The notes under the pieces were generated by a model, which saw only the letters and a list, made by a program, of their open reading frames with translations, was not told the DNA's origin and did no database searches. From Aldehydirespirator sp965116865 (GTDB lineage Bacteria > Actinomycetota > Acidimicrobiia > Acidimicrobiales > Aldehydirespiratoraceae), in assembly GCA_965116865.1 (NCBI GenBank), contig OZ220727.1, positions 2,790,001 to 2,854,000 of the forward strand: a stretch of DNA of 64,000 nucleotides, given 5' to 3'. Position numbers and translations under genes: made by a program. Positions 43,518-55,498 of this stretch are shown piece by piece. How positions within the stretch are numbered: position 1 is the stretch's first letter; each line of letters opens with the position of its first letter.

Positions 43518-43930
43518 CTATTCCAGCGTGGTGTCGGTCCATCGGACGACGCCAGGCGACGCGACATGGTAGGGGCTCCAGCAGTCGACGGTGCCGTCGG
43601 GGCGCAGTCCGCAGGAGTGCCAGTCGCCGGTGGAGAACGCCGCGAGGGTTCCGGGCAACTCCGCCACGAAGTCGACGGGAAGCCATCCCCAGCAGAACAC
43701 CGCGCCGCTGGTGTGCAGGCCGCACGAGTAGCCCCGGCCGTTGGAGACACTTCTGAACGGCCCCTCCACGGTGCGGGCCGGCAACGTGCTGGAGCAGATG
43801 GGAGTCCGGCCGTTGGAGACACTTCTGAACGGCCCCTCCACCTTGTATGACGTCGTGCCGCCGTACCAGTCGGCGTTCAACTCGGCGACCCAGCCCCAGC
43901 AGTAGATGTCGCCGCTGGAGTGCCCGTGGC
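43518..43930 (-). pseudogene. RCC1-like beta-propeller repeat protein, C-terminal fragment
   Basis: The frame contains CHGHSSGDIYCWGWVAEL, CGLHTSGAVFCWGWLPVDF and HSCGLRPDGTVDCWSPY, repeats of the RCC1 type with the CWG signature, and stops at 43518. No proper start exists; upstream lies a 139-bp repeat. A 72-bp in-frame insertion duplicates VEGPFRSVSNGR. It is the tail of a larger, probably surface or secreted repeat protein. Confidence 0.6.
43734..43841. repeat. 36-bp repeat / 36-bp unique / 36-bp repeat in the RCC1 relic
   Basis: Copies at 43734-43769 and 43806-43841 are identical over 36 bp with 36 bp of unique sequence between them (43770-43805). In protein terms the duplication sits between two RCC1 repeats, so the original gene had a single copy. 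Offset 72 bp, frame kept. Confidence 0.85.
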
Positions 43931-43981
43931 ATGGCCGAGATGGGCATGATCCCGTAGGCCCGCGGCACGTTGACGTCCTTT

Positions 43982-44120
43982 AAGGGGCTGCGCGGATAGG
44001 AGTGAGTCCGTCGTGTCGCTGCGGTGTCATTCCCGCTCTTGTTCGCTGCGCTCACGGGCCGCTCGGGCCACGGCCTCGCCTGTATGGGCCGCGTCGCTCC
44101 CGCCTATTCGCTCGGCCTCT
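43982..44120. repeat. 139-bp repeat, single dispersed copy
   Basis: A full copy of the unit that forms the tandem array at 59241-59713, beginning AAGGGGCTGCGCGGATAGGA and ending in CTATTCGCTCGGCCTCT. It abuts the operator of the Phd-type antitoxin gene and the broken 5' side of the RCC1 relic, and so probably marks a recombination joint. Part of it (CTCGCCTGTATGG to CTCGGCCTCT) is shared with the relaxase relic at 39183-39230. Confidence 0.85.
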
Positions 44121-44140
44121 AAGTACGTAATGTACACTTA
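44120..44140 (+). promoter_or_regulatory. Inverted repeat upstream of the Phd-type antitoxin
   Basis: TAAGTACGTAATGTACACTTA contains GTAC-GTAAT-GTAC and outer arms TAAGT/ACTTA. It lies 21 bp before the antitoxin ATG, the usual place for an autoregulatory operator. Confidence 0.5.
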
Positions 44141-44161
44141 TCTCGGCCAATCGGGAGACGC

Positions 44162-44575
44162 ATGGTGCAGTACCTCTCCTACACCGACACACGCAGCCAC
44201 CTCCGCGAGGTCCTCGACACCGCGGCAGCGGGACTGCCGATCGGCATCCGGCGCCACGACACGCTCGTCGCCCTGGTCGAGAGCAAGAGACTTCGAGAGA
44301 TCCTGATGGACTCCCGGCGGCTGCGCCGACCAGAAGCGGTGGCTGAGGCAGGGGGCTGGTCTGTGTTCCTGCCGGGAACGCCGGTCGCCGCCGACGGTGC
44401 CGACCTCGACGAGGCCGTCGACGAGTTCGTCTCCGCGCTGCGTGAGTACGCGGAAGACTGGCAGGCGCGGCTCCGGTTCGCCCCGAACCACCAGCAACAT
44501 TGGCCGCTCGTGCAACTCGTCTCGCTCGCCTCCGACGCCGACCTCGTCGAATGGACCCGCGGCAGCGGGCCGTGA
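44162..44575 (+). CDS. Phd/YefM-type antitoxin
   Basis: A 137-residue protein beginning MVQYLSYTDTRSHLREVLDT, the Phd/YefM DNA-binding fold, with LVALVESKRLREIL completing the domain near residue 45. The long C-terminal extension (DEAVDEFVSALREYAEDWQ) probably binds the toxin. GGGAGA lies 5 bases before the ATG. The stop overlaps the toxin GTG start. Confidence 0.75.
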   Translation: MVQYLSYTDTRSHLREVLDTAAAGLPIGIRRHDTLVALVESKRLREILMDSRRLRRPEAVAEAGGWSVFLPGTPVAADGADLDEAVDEFVSALREYAEDWQARLRFAPNHQQHWPLVQLVSLASDADLVEWTRGSGP

Positions 44576-44997
44576 AATACCCGGCGCCCACGCGACGAGA
44601 CCACCTGCGCTTCTGCGAGATCGAAGGATGGACCGTCGTCCGGTCCGGCACCGGGAAGCGTTCCACCCACCACGAGACCTACGAGCTCGAACTCCCCGAC
44701 GGCCGCATCCTGCGAACCCGCGTATCCCGTCCGCCGGACCGCACCGGCTATGGCGCGGCCCTCTGGTCGCATATCCTGCGCGGCCAGCTCCAGACGAGCC
44801 CCGAGGAGTTCTGGCAATGCGTGCGAACGGGCGGACCGCCCGCCCGGAGCGCGCGGCCGGCGCCGCAGGACACCATCCCGGCCGACTTGGCCCATCTGCT
44901 CAAAGAACGGGTCGGCCTCACCGACGAGCAACTCGCCGATATGAGCCGGCAAACAGCGGTCGAGCGGGCGCAGCGGTACTGGACGACCGGGAAGTAG
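44572..44997 (+). CDS. Toxin partner, cytotoxic translational repressor-type
   Basis: A 141-residue protein. I choose GTG 44572 (GTGA overlap with the antitoxin stop) since KYPAPTRRDHLRFCEIEGW is where the family's similarity begins; an ATG at 44551 is possible. It continues THHETYELELPDGRILRTR and ALWSHILRGQL to the end ERAQRYWTTGK. Proteins of this form are annotated as cytotoxic translational repressors of toxin-antitoxin systems. The exact mechanism is not known to me. Its last 33 bp are copied at three other places in the window. Confidence 0.7.
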   Translation: MKYPAPTRRDHLRFCEIEGWTVVRSGTGKRSTHHETYELELPDGRILRTRVSRPPDRTGYGAALWSHILRGQLQTSPEEFWQCVRTGGPPARSARPAPQDTIPADLAHLLKERVGLTDEQLADMSRQTAVERAQRYWTTGK

Positions 44998-45005
44998 CAG
45001 CCCCA

Positions 45006-45118
45006 CCATCACGCGGTCATCTCGGACGTCCTGTCATGCATCAGTGAATTGGTGTATGTCGACGTTGAGAAGCTGGCGGCCATCACGCGGTCATCTCAGA
45101 CGTCATGTCATGCATCAG
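45006..45118. repeat. 39-bp repeat / 35-bp unique / 39-bp repeat, intergenic
   Basis: Copies at 45006-45044 and 45080-45118 differ at two positions and are separated by 35 bp (offset 74). They lie between the toxin gene and the next ATPase. Both contain GTCATCTC and TGTCATGCATCAG. Confidence 0.85.
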
Positions 45119-45143
45119 GTGGGCATAATGTCCCCCTAGCATC

Positions 45144-45186
45144 GGACAAATTGTCTTGTATGGGCTGGACAAATTGTATTCTATGG
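45144..45186 (+). promoter_or_regulatory. Two 20-bp operator-like repeats upstream of an AAA_14 gene
   Basis: GGACAAATTGTCTTGTATGG at 45144-45163 recurs with two changes at 45167-45186 (offset 23). Each holds the small palindrome ACAAATTGT. TTGTCT and TATTCT within them could be promoter boxes, though 20 bp apart. The GTG start of the ATPase is 24 bp downstream. Confidence 0.55.
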
Positions 45187-45209
45187 CTGGCTCAAGGTAG
45201 GATTCGGTC

Positions 45210-46496
45210 GTGGCGTTCTACGGATCGAGGGTCGTCGACGATCAGATCGACACGCTCTTCGGGGAACTTCCCGCGATCAGCCTCGAAGGCGCACGCGGCG
45301 TGGGCAAGACCACGACGGCGCGCCGGCGGGCTGCGACCTTCCTGGCGCTCGACGACGCGCCCGCGCTGGAGGTGCTCCAAGCCGACCCGCACCTGGTCGG
45401 CGCTTACCCGCCGCCGGTGGTGATAGACGAATGGCAGCGCCTCCCCGCGGTGTTCGACGCTGTGAGACGGGCCGTGGACGACGACCGCTCCCCGGGGCGG
45501 TTCCTCATCACCGGCTCGACCTCGCCCAAGCGGCCTCCGACCCACACCGGGGCGGGCCGTATCGTCACGCTGCGAATGAGGCCGCTCAGCCTGTGCGAAC
45601 GCTGGGACGCGTCCCGTTTCGCCGGGCCCACGGTGAGCCTCGCCGGCCTGCTCGCCGGTGACCGAGCCCCAATAGACGGCCGCACCGAGGCCCGGCTCTC
45701 CGACTACGTCGCGGAGATCGCCGCGGGCGGCTTCCCCGGCCTGAGGGGCCTGTCGCCGACCGCTGCGTCCGAAGCGCTGCACGGCTACGTCGACAGGATC
45801 ATCGACCGCGACGTCCCCGAGGCGGGCCACGATCTTCGCAACCCGAGCGCGCTGCGTCGATGGCTCACCGCATACGCCGCCGCCACGTCCACCACCGCCT
45901 CCTACGAGCGCATCCGCGACGCCGCCACCGGCGGGCACGGCGACAAGCCCAGCCGCACCGCCACGACCCCCTACATCGATGCGCTCGAAAGGCTTCACAT
46001 ACTCGAGCCGCTTCCCGGCTGGAGCCCGACGCGCAACCCCATGGCCAAGCTCACCAGCAGCCCCAAGCACCACCTGGTCGATCCCGCGCTGGCCGTCGCG
46101 CTGCTGGGAACAGACGCCGCGGCGATGCTGCGCGGCGACCCGCCGGGAGATCACGCGCCTGCCGACCGGGCACTGCTCGGCGGCCTGTTCGAATCGCTGG
46201 TCGCGCTCAACCTGCGGGTCTACGCCCAAGCCGCGGGGGCGTCGCTGCGCCACCTGCGCAAACGCGCCGGCGAGCGCGAGATCGACTTCATCGTCAGCGC
46301 CCGCGACGGGCGCGTCCTGGCCGTTGAGGCCAAGCTCTCGGGATCGGTCTCCGACCACGACGTGCGCCATCTCCGATGGCTGCGCCACGAACTCGGCGAC
46401 GACGTTCTCGACGCCGCCGTGATAACCACCGGGCCGCAGGCCTACCGCCGGCGCGACGGCGTCGCCGTCGTCCCCGCCGCCCTGCTCGGCCCCTGA
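45210..46496 (+). CDS. AAA_14/DUF4143 ATPase, second type
   Basis: A 428-residue protein from GTG 45210, 8 bases after AAGGTAGG. Walker A is EGARGVGKTTTARRR (residues 25-40), Walker B-like PPVVIDEWQRLP near 73 and sensor FLITGSTSPKRPP near 98. The DUF4143 part ends with GEREIDFIVSARDGRVLAVE, an Asp-x-Glu-x-Lys-like nuclease motif with AKLSGS. It is only distantly related to the ATPase at 35.2-36.5 kb. Repeated boxes lie before it. Role unknown. Confidence 0.85.
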   Translation: MAFYGSRVVDDQIDTLFGELPAISLEGARGVGKTTTARRRAATFLALDDAPALEVLQADPHLVGAYPPPVVIDEWQRLPAVFDAVRRAVDDDRSPGRFLITGSTSPKRPPTHTGAGRIVTLRMRPLSLCERWDASRFAGPTVSLAGLLAGDRAPIDGRTEARLSDYVAEIAAGGFPGLRGLSPTAASEALHGYVDRIIDRDVPEAGHDLRNPSALRRWLTAYAAATSTTASYERIRDAATGGHGDKPSRTATTPYIDALERLHILEPLPGWSPTRNPMAKLTSSPKHHLVDPALAVALLGTDAAAMLRGDPPGDHAPADRALLGGLFESLVALNLRVYAQAAGASLRHLRKRAGEREIDFIVSARDGRVLAVEAKLSGSVSDHDVRHLRWLRHELGDDVLDAAVITTGPQAYRRRDGVAVVPAALLGP

Positions 46497-46580
46497 CCGC
46501 CGACGCGCGCTCTAATCTCCCCATGGCAGGGAGAGGCACAATGACGTAGGGATCGCCGCACTCGTCGGGGGAACCACTCG

Positions 46581-46667
46581 ATGACTGACCGGCTGGATCT
46601 GCCCGACCGCTGCCGCCGACAGGTCGAGGCACTGACAACGCCCAGTCCCGACCGGTCGGCGAAGTGA
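46581..46667 (+). pseudogene. N-terminal scrap of a nucleotidyltransferase-like gene
   Basis: The 28-codon frame MTDRLDLPDRCRRQVEAL resembles the first helix of MNT-type nucleotidyltransferases, then breaks off and ends at 46667 in sequence related to the toxin 3' end. Too short for a firm assignment. Confidence 0.3.
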
Positions 46668-46682
46668 GCCGCGGCTGCGGCG

Positions 46683-46805
46683 AACGGCGATCGAGCGGGC
46701 GCTGCAGTGCTGGACGACCGGGAAGTAGCAGCCCGCGCGGTCCGCGCGGACCTTCCGCGCGGACCGGCGTCGGCGCAGCAGTACTGGACGACCGGGAAGT
46801 AGCAG
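46683..46805. repeat. Toxin 3'-end repeats, offset 74, around a GC palindrome
   Basis: 46683-46731 matches the toxin end at 44952-45000 over about 49 bp. A second 33-bp copy follows at 46773-46805 (two mismatches to 46699-46731), separated by 41 bp that contain the palindrome GGTCCGCGCGGACC at 46739-46752. The second copy runs straight into the duplicated AAA_14 end. Confidence 0.75.
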
Positions 46806-46819
46806 TCCCCCGCCGTCGG

Positions 46820-47158
46820 TCAGGGTCGGGCGAGGATCCACTCGTAGGCGGGCTGGGCCTCGACGTCGGCGGGCCGCTGTGAGGGCAGGCCGCGGCGGTT
46901 CCGGGTCAGGAGGCGCTTGGTCGCCGACGGGAACATGCGGCCCGCCTCCTCCAGCGCTCGAAGCTCCCGTGCCGCGGTCTTGCCGCTGGACGCGTCGTCG
47001 CATACTCGGATCAACTCGACCGCGCCGTCGTCGGTCCGGGCAAGGAAGTCCACTTCGTGGCCCTCGTGGGTCCGAACGTAGGTCGCCTCGCAGCGTCGCC
47101 GCTCCAACTCGACCAGCACCGCGGTCTCCAGTGCGTGGCCCCGGTTGGCCTCGCCGAG
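46820..47158 (-). pseudogene. Duplicated C-terminal fragment of the AAA_14 ATPase
   Basis: Nearly identical to the last 113 codons of the gene at 35204-36547: RGHALETAVLVELERRR through GHEVDFLARTDDGAVEL to YEWILARP. There is no ATPase domain and no start. Similarity begins at about 46771, inside the toxin-end repeat, and stops at about 47158, so the 35.16-35.55 kb segment was copied here as a block. Confidence 0.85.
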
Positions 47159-47194
47159 AGTGAATTGTCCTTTTCAAGAGGAGAAGTTTCTGCC

Positions 47195-47383
47195 ATGGTG
47201 CGATCCGGCGACCCCGAGGGCCTGAGCGAGCAGTCCGTCCGCGATCCGGGGCCGATACCGCCCGCGGATCGCCACCAGGAGAGGATGCTCGCCCAGCGCG
47301 CTGTCCACAAGATCAATGCATCAAATTTGAGCTGTACAATGCGTCAATATCAAACGTTGCAATGCATGGATGCTCGCCCGTGA
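47195..47383 (+). CDS. Small hypothetical protein at the island edge
   Basis: The ATG at 47195 follows AGAGGAGAAG, a good ribosome site. The 62-residue product begins MVRSGDPEGLSEQSVRDPGP and is not recognised. It may be the start of a gene whose rest was lost, as the sequence after 47320 contains operator-like repeats. Between 47384 and the end of gpmA at 47585 no convincing gene is seen. Confidence 0.35.
   Translation: MVRSGDPEGLSEQSVRDPGPIPPADRHQERMLAQRAVHKINASNLSCTMRQYQTLQCMDARP
47314..47365. repeat. Three CAATGC boxes with 23-bp period
   Basis: CAATGCATCAAAT at 47314, CAATGCGTCAATAT at 47337 and CAATGCATG at 47360 recur every 23 bp, about two helical turns. This suggests a binding site for a dimeric regulator of a gene now lost or unrecognised downstream. 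Confidence 0.45.
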
Positions 47384-47584
47384 GATTCTGCTCAAGAGCG
47401 AACGGCGCTACCTCTCAGAAAACTCCATGAGCCTGCTCCACCCCCAACGCGACAGCCTCACCACAGCCGAGCTCACAGCCGGCAACCAACCACCGAGGCT
47501 CAACCCCAAAGTCCACCACACCACGGGACGCCCCCAGCCGTGTCCCGCGGACGGTGACGAACAGCCCGTTCGGGGTGCGTTGGG

Positions 47585-48373
47585 CTATTCTCCGCGAGGT
47601 GGCGGGGCTGCTGTGGGGCGGGCGGCCTGGGAGGCCACCTCGGCGGCTGCGGCGGCTGCGGCGGCTGGGTCGAGGGCCCGCTCCAGCGGGTGTTTGGGCT
47701 CGGTCGGGAGCATGTCGGGGCCCAGCACGTAGTGAAGGGGCATCCCGGTTGGGATGTTCAGGGCGCCGATGGCGGCGTCGGAGATCCCGTCGAGGTGCTT
47801 GGCCAGGGCCCGGAGGCTGTTGCCGTGGGCCGACACCAGCACCGTGCGGCCTCGGCGCAGGTCGCCGACGACGGCGTCGTGCCAGTAGGGCAGCAGCCTG
47901 GCCTCCACGTCGGCGAGGCTCTCGGCGAGCGGCACGAGCCCGGGCGCGAGGCCGGCGTAGAGCGGCGAGTCGTTGGGGTTGAACTCGTTGTCGGCGTGGA
48001 TGGGCGGAGGCGGGGTGTCGTAGCCCCTCCGCCAGCGCTGGAGCTGCTCGCCGCCGTGGGCTTGTCGGGTGGCCGCCTTGTCGAGGCCGGTCAGATCGCC
48101 GTAGTGGCGCTCGTTGAGCCGCCAGCTGCAGTGCACCTCCAGCGAAGCCAGGCCCAAGGCATCTAGCACGATCCTCGTCGTCTCGGTTGCTCGCCGCAGC
48201 ACCGAGGTGTGGACCGCGGTGGGCAGCAGACCCGCCTCGGCCAGCATCGCGGCCGCCTTCTCAGCCTCGGCCCGTCCGGCGTCGCTCAACCCGCAGTCGA
48301 ACCAGCCGGTGAAGAGGTTCTTGTCGTTCCAGGTGCTGCGGCCGTGGCGCAGCAGGATCAGGTCGTGGGCCAT
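47585..48373 (-). CDS. gpmA: 2,3-bisphosphoglycerate-dependent phosphoglycerate mutase
   Basis: A 262-residue protein from MAHDLILLRHGRSTWN; an upstream in-frame start adds 10 residues without merit. The RHG motif with the phosphorylated His is at residues 9-11, followed by LFTGWFDCGLSDAG, WRLNERHYGDLTGLDK (the Glu-Arg-His-Tyr-Gly motif of the dependent enzyme) and SAHGNSLRALAKHLDG. It interconverts 3- and 2-phosphoglycerate in glycolysis. The C-terminus has an Ala-rich tail (AAAAAAAAEVASQAARPT), longer than usual. It is the first core gene after the island and divergent from dnaK. Confidence 0.93.
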   Translation of the reverse strand: MAHDLILLRHGRSTWNDKNLFTGWFDCGLSDAGRAEAEKAAAMLAEAGLLPTAVHTSVLRRATETTRIVLDALGLASLEVHCSWRLNERHYGDLTGLDKAATRQAHGGEQLQRWRRGYDTPPPPIHADNEFNPNDSPLYAGLAPGLVPLAESLADVEARLLPYWHDAVVGDLRRGRTVLVSAHGNSLRALAKHLDGISDAAIGALNIPTGMPLHYVLGPDMLPTEPKHPLERALDPAAAAAAAAEVASQAARPTAAPPPRGE

Positions 48374-48406
48374 GACTGCCAACGTACCCGGCCCCGTCGC
48401 CACAAA

Positions 48407-48427
48407 GTTGATAAGGACAGACTCAAG
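48407..48427 (+). promoter_or_regulatory. HAIR-like site (HspR operator) upstream of dnaK
   Basis: GTTGATA-N7-ACTCAAG resembles the HAIR consensus CTTGAGT-N7-ACTCAAG bound by HspR; the right half is perfect and the left half keeps TTGA. The hspR gene lies downstream in the same operon, which fits autorepression released by heat or by free DnaK. Confidence 0.65.
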
Positions 48428-48433
48428 TTTATG

Positions 48434-48462
48434 TTGTAACCGGGAATGAACTTTGCTATCGT
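48434..48462 (+). promoter_or_regulatory. Putative dnaK promoter
   Basis: TTGTAA at 48434-48439 and TATCGT at 48457-48462 are 17 bp apart. They lie just after the HAIR-like site and 62 bp before the dnaK ATG. Confidence 0.45.
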
Positions 48463-48478
48463 GAACGTTCTAGGCCAA

Positions 48479-48512
48479 GCAAGACACAAGCGAAAGCAAG
48501 ACACAAGCGAAA
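48479..48512. repeat. 17-bp tandem repeat in the dnaK leader
   Basis: GCAAGACACAAGCGAAA occurs twice in a row; the second copy merges with the ribosome site GAAAGGAAG. The duplication lengthens the leader and may affect mRNA structure. Confidence 0.8.
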
Positions 48513-48524
48513 GGAAGCCTCACC

Positions 48525-50353
<1,829 letters not shown>

Positions 50354-50357
<4 letters not shown>

Positions 50358-51367
50358 GCGCGTCGTCGTCCGGCAGGAGCAGACGGCAGTCTGCCGCGCC
50401 CCCCTCCCACGAGTTTGTCGAGGGTGTCGGGTTCGACGTCGATCAGGCCGTTGCCGAGTCCGAGTCCGAGTCCGAGTCTGAGGGTGTCGGGTTCGACGTC
50501 GATCGGGCCGTTGCCGAGTCCGAGTCCGAGTCTGAGGGTGTCGGGTTCGACATCGATCAGGCCGTTGCCGAGGCTGAGGGTGTCGGGTTCGACGTCGATC
50601 GGGCCGTTGCCGAGTCCGAGTCCGAGGCTGAGGGTGTCGGGTTCGACGTCGATCAGGCCGTTGCCGAGTCCGAGTCCGAGTCCGAGTCCGAGGCTGAGGG
50701 TGTCTGGTTCGACGTCGATCGGGCCGGTGTCGAGTCCGAGTCCGAGTCCGAGTCTGAGGGTGTCGGGTCCGGTGTCGATCGGGCCGTTGCCGAGTCCGAG
50801 TCCGAGTCCGAGTCTGAGGCTGAGGGTGTCGGGTCCGGTGTCGATCGGGCCGTTGTGGAGGGTGTCGAGTCCGTCGATGGTGCCGGGTTCGGCGCCGACG
50901 CGCCGGATCCCGCACGGAGCCGCCGCGGCTCGAACGAAGCTCTTGACTTTGCTGCGGTCTTGGCGCAGCGGGACGGCTATCTGGAGGAACTCCAGCGGGT
51001 GACTGCGGATTTCACCAACTTTCGTCGTCGGGAGAGGAAGCGCAGAACCGATGTCGAAGCCCAGGCCGCCGCCGGGCTGGCACGGGAGCTTCTGGTGGTC
51101 CTCGACGCGTGCGAGGCTGCGGTCAGCCAGGGCGTGGAGGGCATCGAAGCGGTCCAGTCGCAGCTGCTCGGGGTGCTGTCCGGCGAGGGCCTGGCCGTGC
51201 TGGGCGCTGTGGACGAGCCCTTCGACCCCGGCTTCCACGAGGCGGTACTGAGCGAGGCGTCCCCAAGAGACGGCCAGGACTCGCCGATCGTGGCCGAGGT
51301 GCTGCGCACCGGCTACGCCTGGAACGGCCGGGTGCTGCGGCCGGCGATGGTCAAGGTGCGAGCCTGA
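50354..51367 (+). CDS. grpE: Nucleotide exchange factor GrpE with long acidic repeat N-terminus
   Basis: A 337-residue protein from the GTGA overlap with dnaK. The C-terminal part, from about 195 (AVLAQRDGYLEELQRVTADF, NFRRRERKRR, then PFDPGFHEAV and VLRTGYAWNGRVLRPAMVKV), is ordinary GrpE and releases ADP from DnaK. Residues 22-170 are unusual: about eight copies of an EGVGFDVDxAV unit joined by runs of ESESESE of variable length. The repeat is nearly identical at the DNA level, so the region is prone to slippage. No such extension is needed for GrpE function. Confidence 0.92.
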
Positions 51368-51388
51368 GCGGCGGGAGGAGAGGCCATC

Positions 51389-52492
51389 GTGGAGCCCCAG
51401 CGGGAATGGTTCGAGAAGGACTACTACAAGATCCTCGGTGTGGACGAGGAAGCCGCGGCCTCCGACATCACGAAGTCCTACCGCAAGCTGGCCAAGAAAC
51501 TGCACCCCGACGCAAACCCGGGCGACACCTCCGTCGAGGAGCGCTTCAAGGAAGTGGCCTCGGCCTACGACGTGCTCGGCGACGACTCCAAGCGCAAGGC
51601 CTACGACGAAGTGCGCCGGCTCGGTCCCATGGGGGGACCGCTAGGTCCGGGCGGCCCGGGCCCGGCCGGAGGGTTCAACCTGAACTTCGAGCAGGTGGCC
51701 GATCTCGGCAGCCTCGTCGGCGACCTCTTCGGGCGTCGCCGCCGCAGCGCCGCCGCCCAGCGGGGCACCGACATCGAGACGGAGGTGGAGATCGAGTTCG
51801 CCGACGCCGTGTCGGGCGCCACGATAGCGGTGCCCGTCGTCGGCGAGGCCCGTTGCGGTGCCTGCAACGGCATGGGCACCAAGTCGCCGTCGAAACCGCA
51901 GCCGTGCCCGACCTGTTCAGGCACCGGCGTCCATGACGAGAACCAGGGCCTCTTCTCGTTCAGCCGGCCATGCACAGCCTGCGCCGGCCGGGGAACTGTC
52001 ATCGACGATCCCTGCACCGCCTGCGCCGGCCGCGGCATGGAACGCCGCCGCCGCGAAGTCAAGGCCCGCATCCCCGCCGGGGTGACCGACGGTCAGAGGA
52101 TCAGGCTCTCGGGCCGCGGCGCTCCGGGCCGGGGGCCGGGCAGCCGACCAGGCGACCTCTACGTGCGGATCCATGTCAAGCCGCACCGGTTGTTCGGGTG
52201 GGACGGCAAGAACCTCACGCTGATCGTGCCGGTCACCTTCTCGGAGGCCGCGCTGGGCGCCGAGGTTCCGACGCCCACCCTCGACGGATCGACGGTGACC
52301 ATACGCATTCCCGCCGGCACCCGGACGGGCGGGCGCCTCCGTATACCGGCGAGTTCCTCCACCGGGGGCGCCGACCTCATCGTGGAGGTCGAGGTGGTCG
52401 TGCCCCAGAAGCTGTCAGATGAGCAGCGGGCCGCGGTCGAGGCCTTCGCAGCCGCCGCCGGCGAAGACCCTCGGGCCCATCTCAAGAAGTAA
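51389..52492 (+). CDS. dnaJ: Co-chaperone DnaJ
   Basis: A 367-residue protein from GTG 51389 after GGCGGGAGGAGAGG. J domain: FEKDYYKILGVDEEAAASD, with the HPD motif in LAKKLHPDANPG. Then a Gly/Pro-rich linker and four zinc motifs, CGACNGMG, CPTCSGTG, CTACAGRG and CTACAGRG, followed by two substrate-binding domains. It stimulates DnaK ATPase and delivers substrates. It is 21 bp after grpE. Confidence 0.97.
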   Translation: MEPQREWFEKDYYKILGVDEEAAASDITKSYRKLAKKLHPDANPGDTSVEERFKEVASAYDVLGDDSKRKAYDEVRRLGPMGGPLGPGGPGPAGGFNLNFEQVADLGSLVGDLFGRRRRSAAAQRGTDIETEVEIEFADAVSGATIAVPVVGEARCGACNGMGTKSPSKPQPCPTCSGTGVHDENQGLFSFSRPCTACAGRGTVIDDPCTACAGRGMERRRREVKARIPAGVTDGQRIRLSGRGAPGRGPGSRPGDLYVRIHVKPHRLFGWDGKNLTLIVPVTFSEAALGAEVPTPTLDGSTVTIRIPAGTRTGGRLRIPASSSTGGADLIVEVEVVVPQKLSDEQRAAVEAFAAAAGEDPRAHLKK

Positions 52493-52514
52493 TGTCAACC
52501 ATGGAGAAGGATCG

Positions 52515-52946
52515 ATGACTGATGACCGATTCAATCGAGCCGTGTATGTGATCTCGGTGGCCGCCGAGTTGGCGGGCGTTCATCCGCAGACGCTCCGCAT
52601 CTACGAGCGCAAGGGCCTGCTCGCGCCGGCCCGGACCGCGGGCGGCAGCCGTCGCTACAGCGACGCCGACCTCGCCCAACTGCAGCGCATCGCCGAACTC
52701 ACCGACGAGGGCCTCAATCTCGTCGGCGTGCAGCGGGTGTTGGAACTCGAGCGGTCCGTGGCCGAATTGAAGCTCCGGCTCGACGACGCCCGCCGGGCCC
52801 ACGAACGCCAATTGGCCGAGTTGACGGCGCGCGGTTTCAACCCCGGCGGACTCGTGCCGGCCGTCCCTGCCAGCAGGGCGGTGACCATCTACCGCGCCAC
52901 CCGCGCCCCGGCTTCGGTGGTTGAACCGGTCGATAGGAGCGACTGA
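52515..52946 (+). CDS. hspR: Heat shock repressor HspR (MerR family)
   Basis: A 143-residue MerR-type regulator: YVISVAAELAGVHPQTLRIY and ERKGLLAPARTAGGSRRYSD form the winged helix-turn-helix, and LELERSVAELKLRLDDARR a dimer coiled coil. The ATG at 52515 follows GGAGAAGG. HspR binds HAIR sites, with DnaK as co-repressor. It is two bases from clpB, and the site upstream of dnaK fits autoregulation. Confidence 0.93.
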   Translation: MTDDRFNRAVYVISVAAELAGVHPQTLRIYERKGLLAPARTAGGSRRYSDADLAQLQRIAELTDEGLNLVGVQRVLELERSVAELKLRLDDARRAHERQLAELTARGFNPGGLVPAVPASRAVTIYRATRAPASVVEPVDRSD

Positions 52947-52948
52947 GC

Positions 52949-55441
<2,493 letters not shown>

Positions 55442-55498
55442 CGGGCGCAATAGGCCAGTACAATCACACGGCTACGCCCGCCCCCCAAGGAGAGCGCC

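Noticed and set aside
47370..47732. Gene starting MLAREILLKSERRY at the island edge
   Set aside because: Composition becomes random after 25 codons and it overlaps the end of gpmA antisense; no ribosome site.
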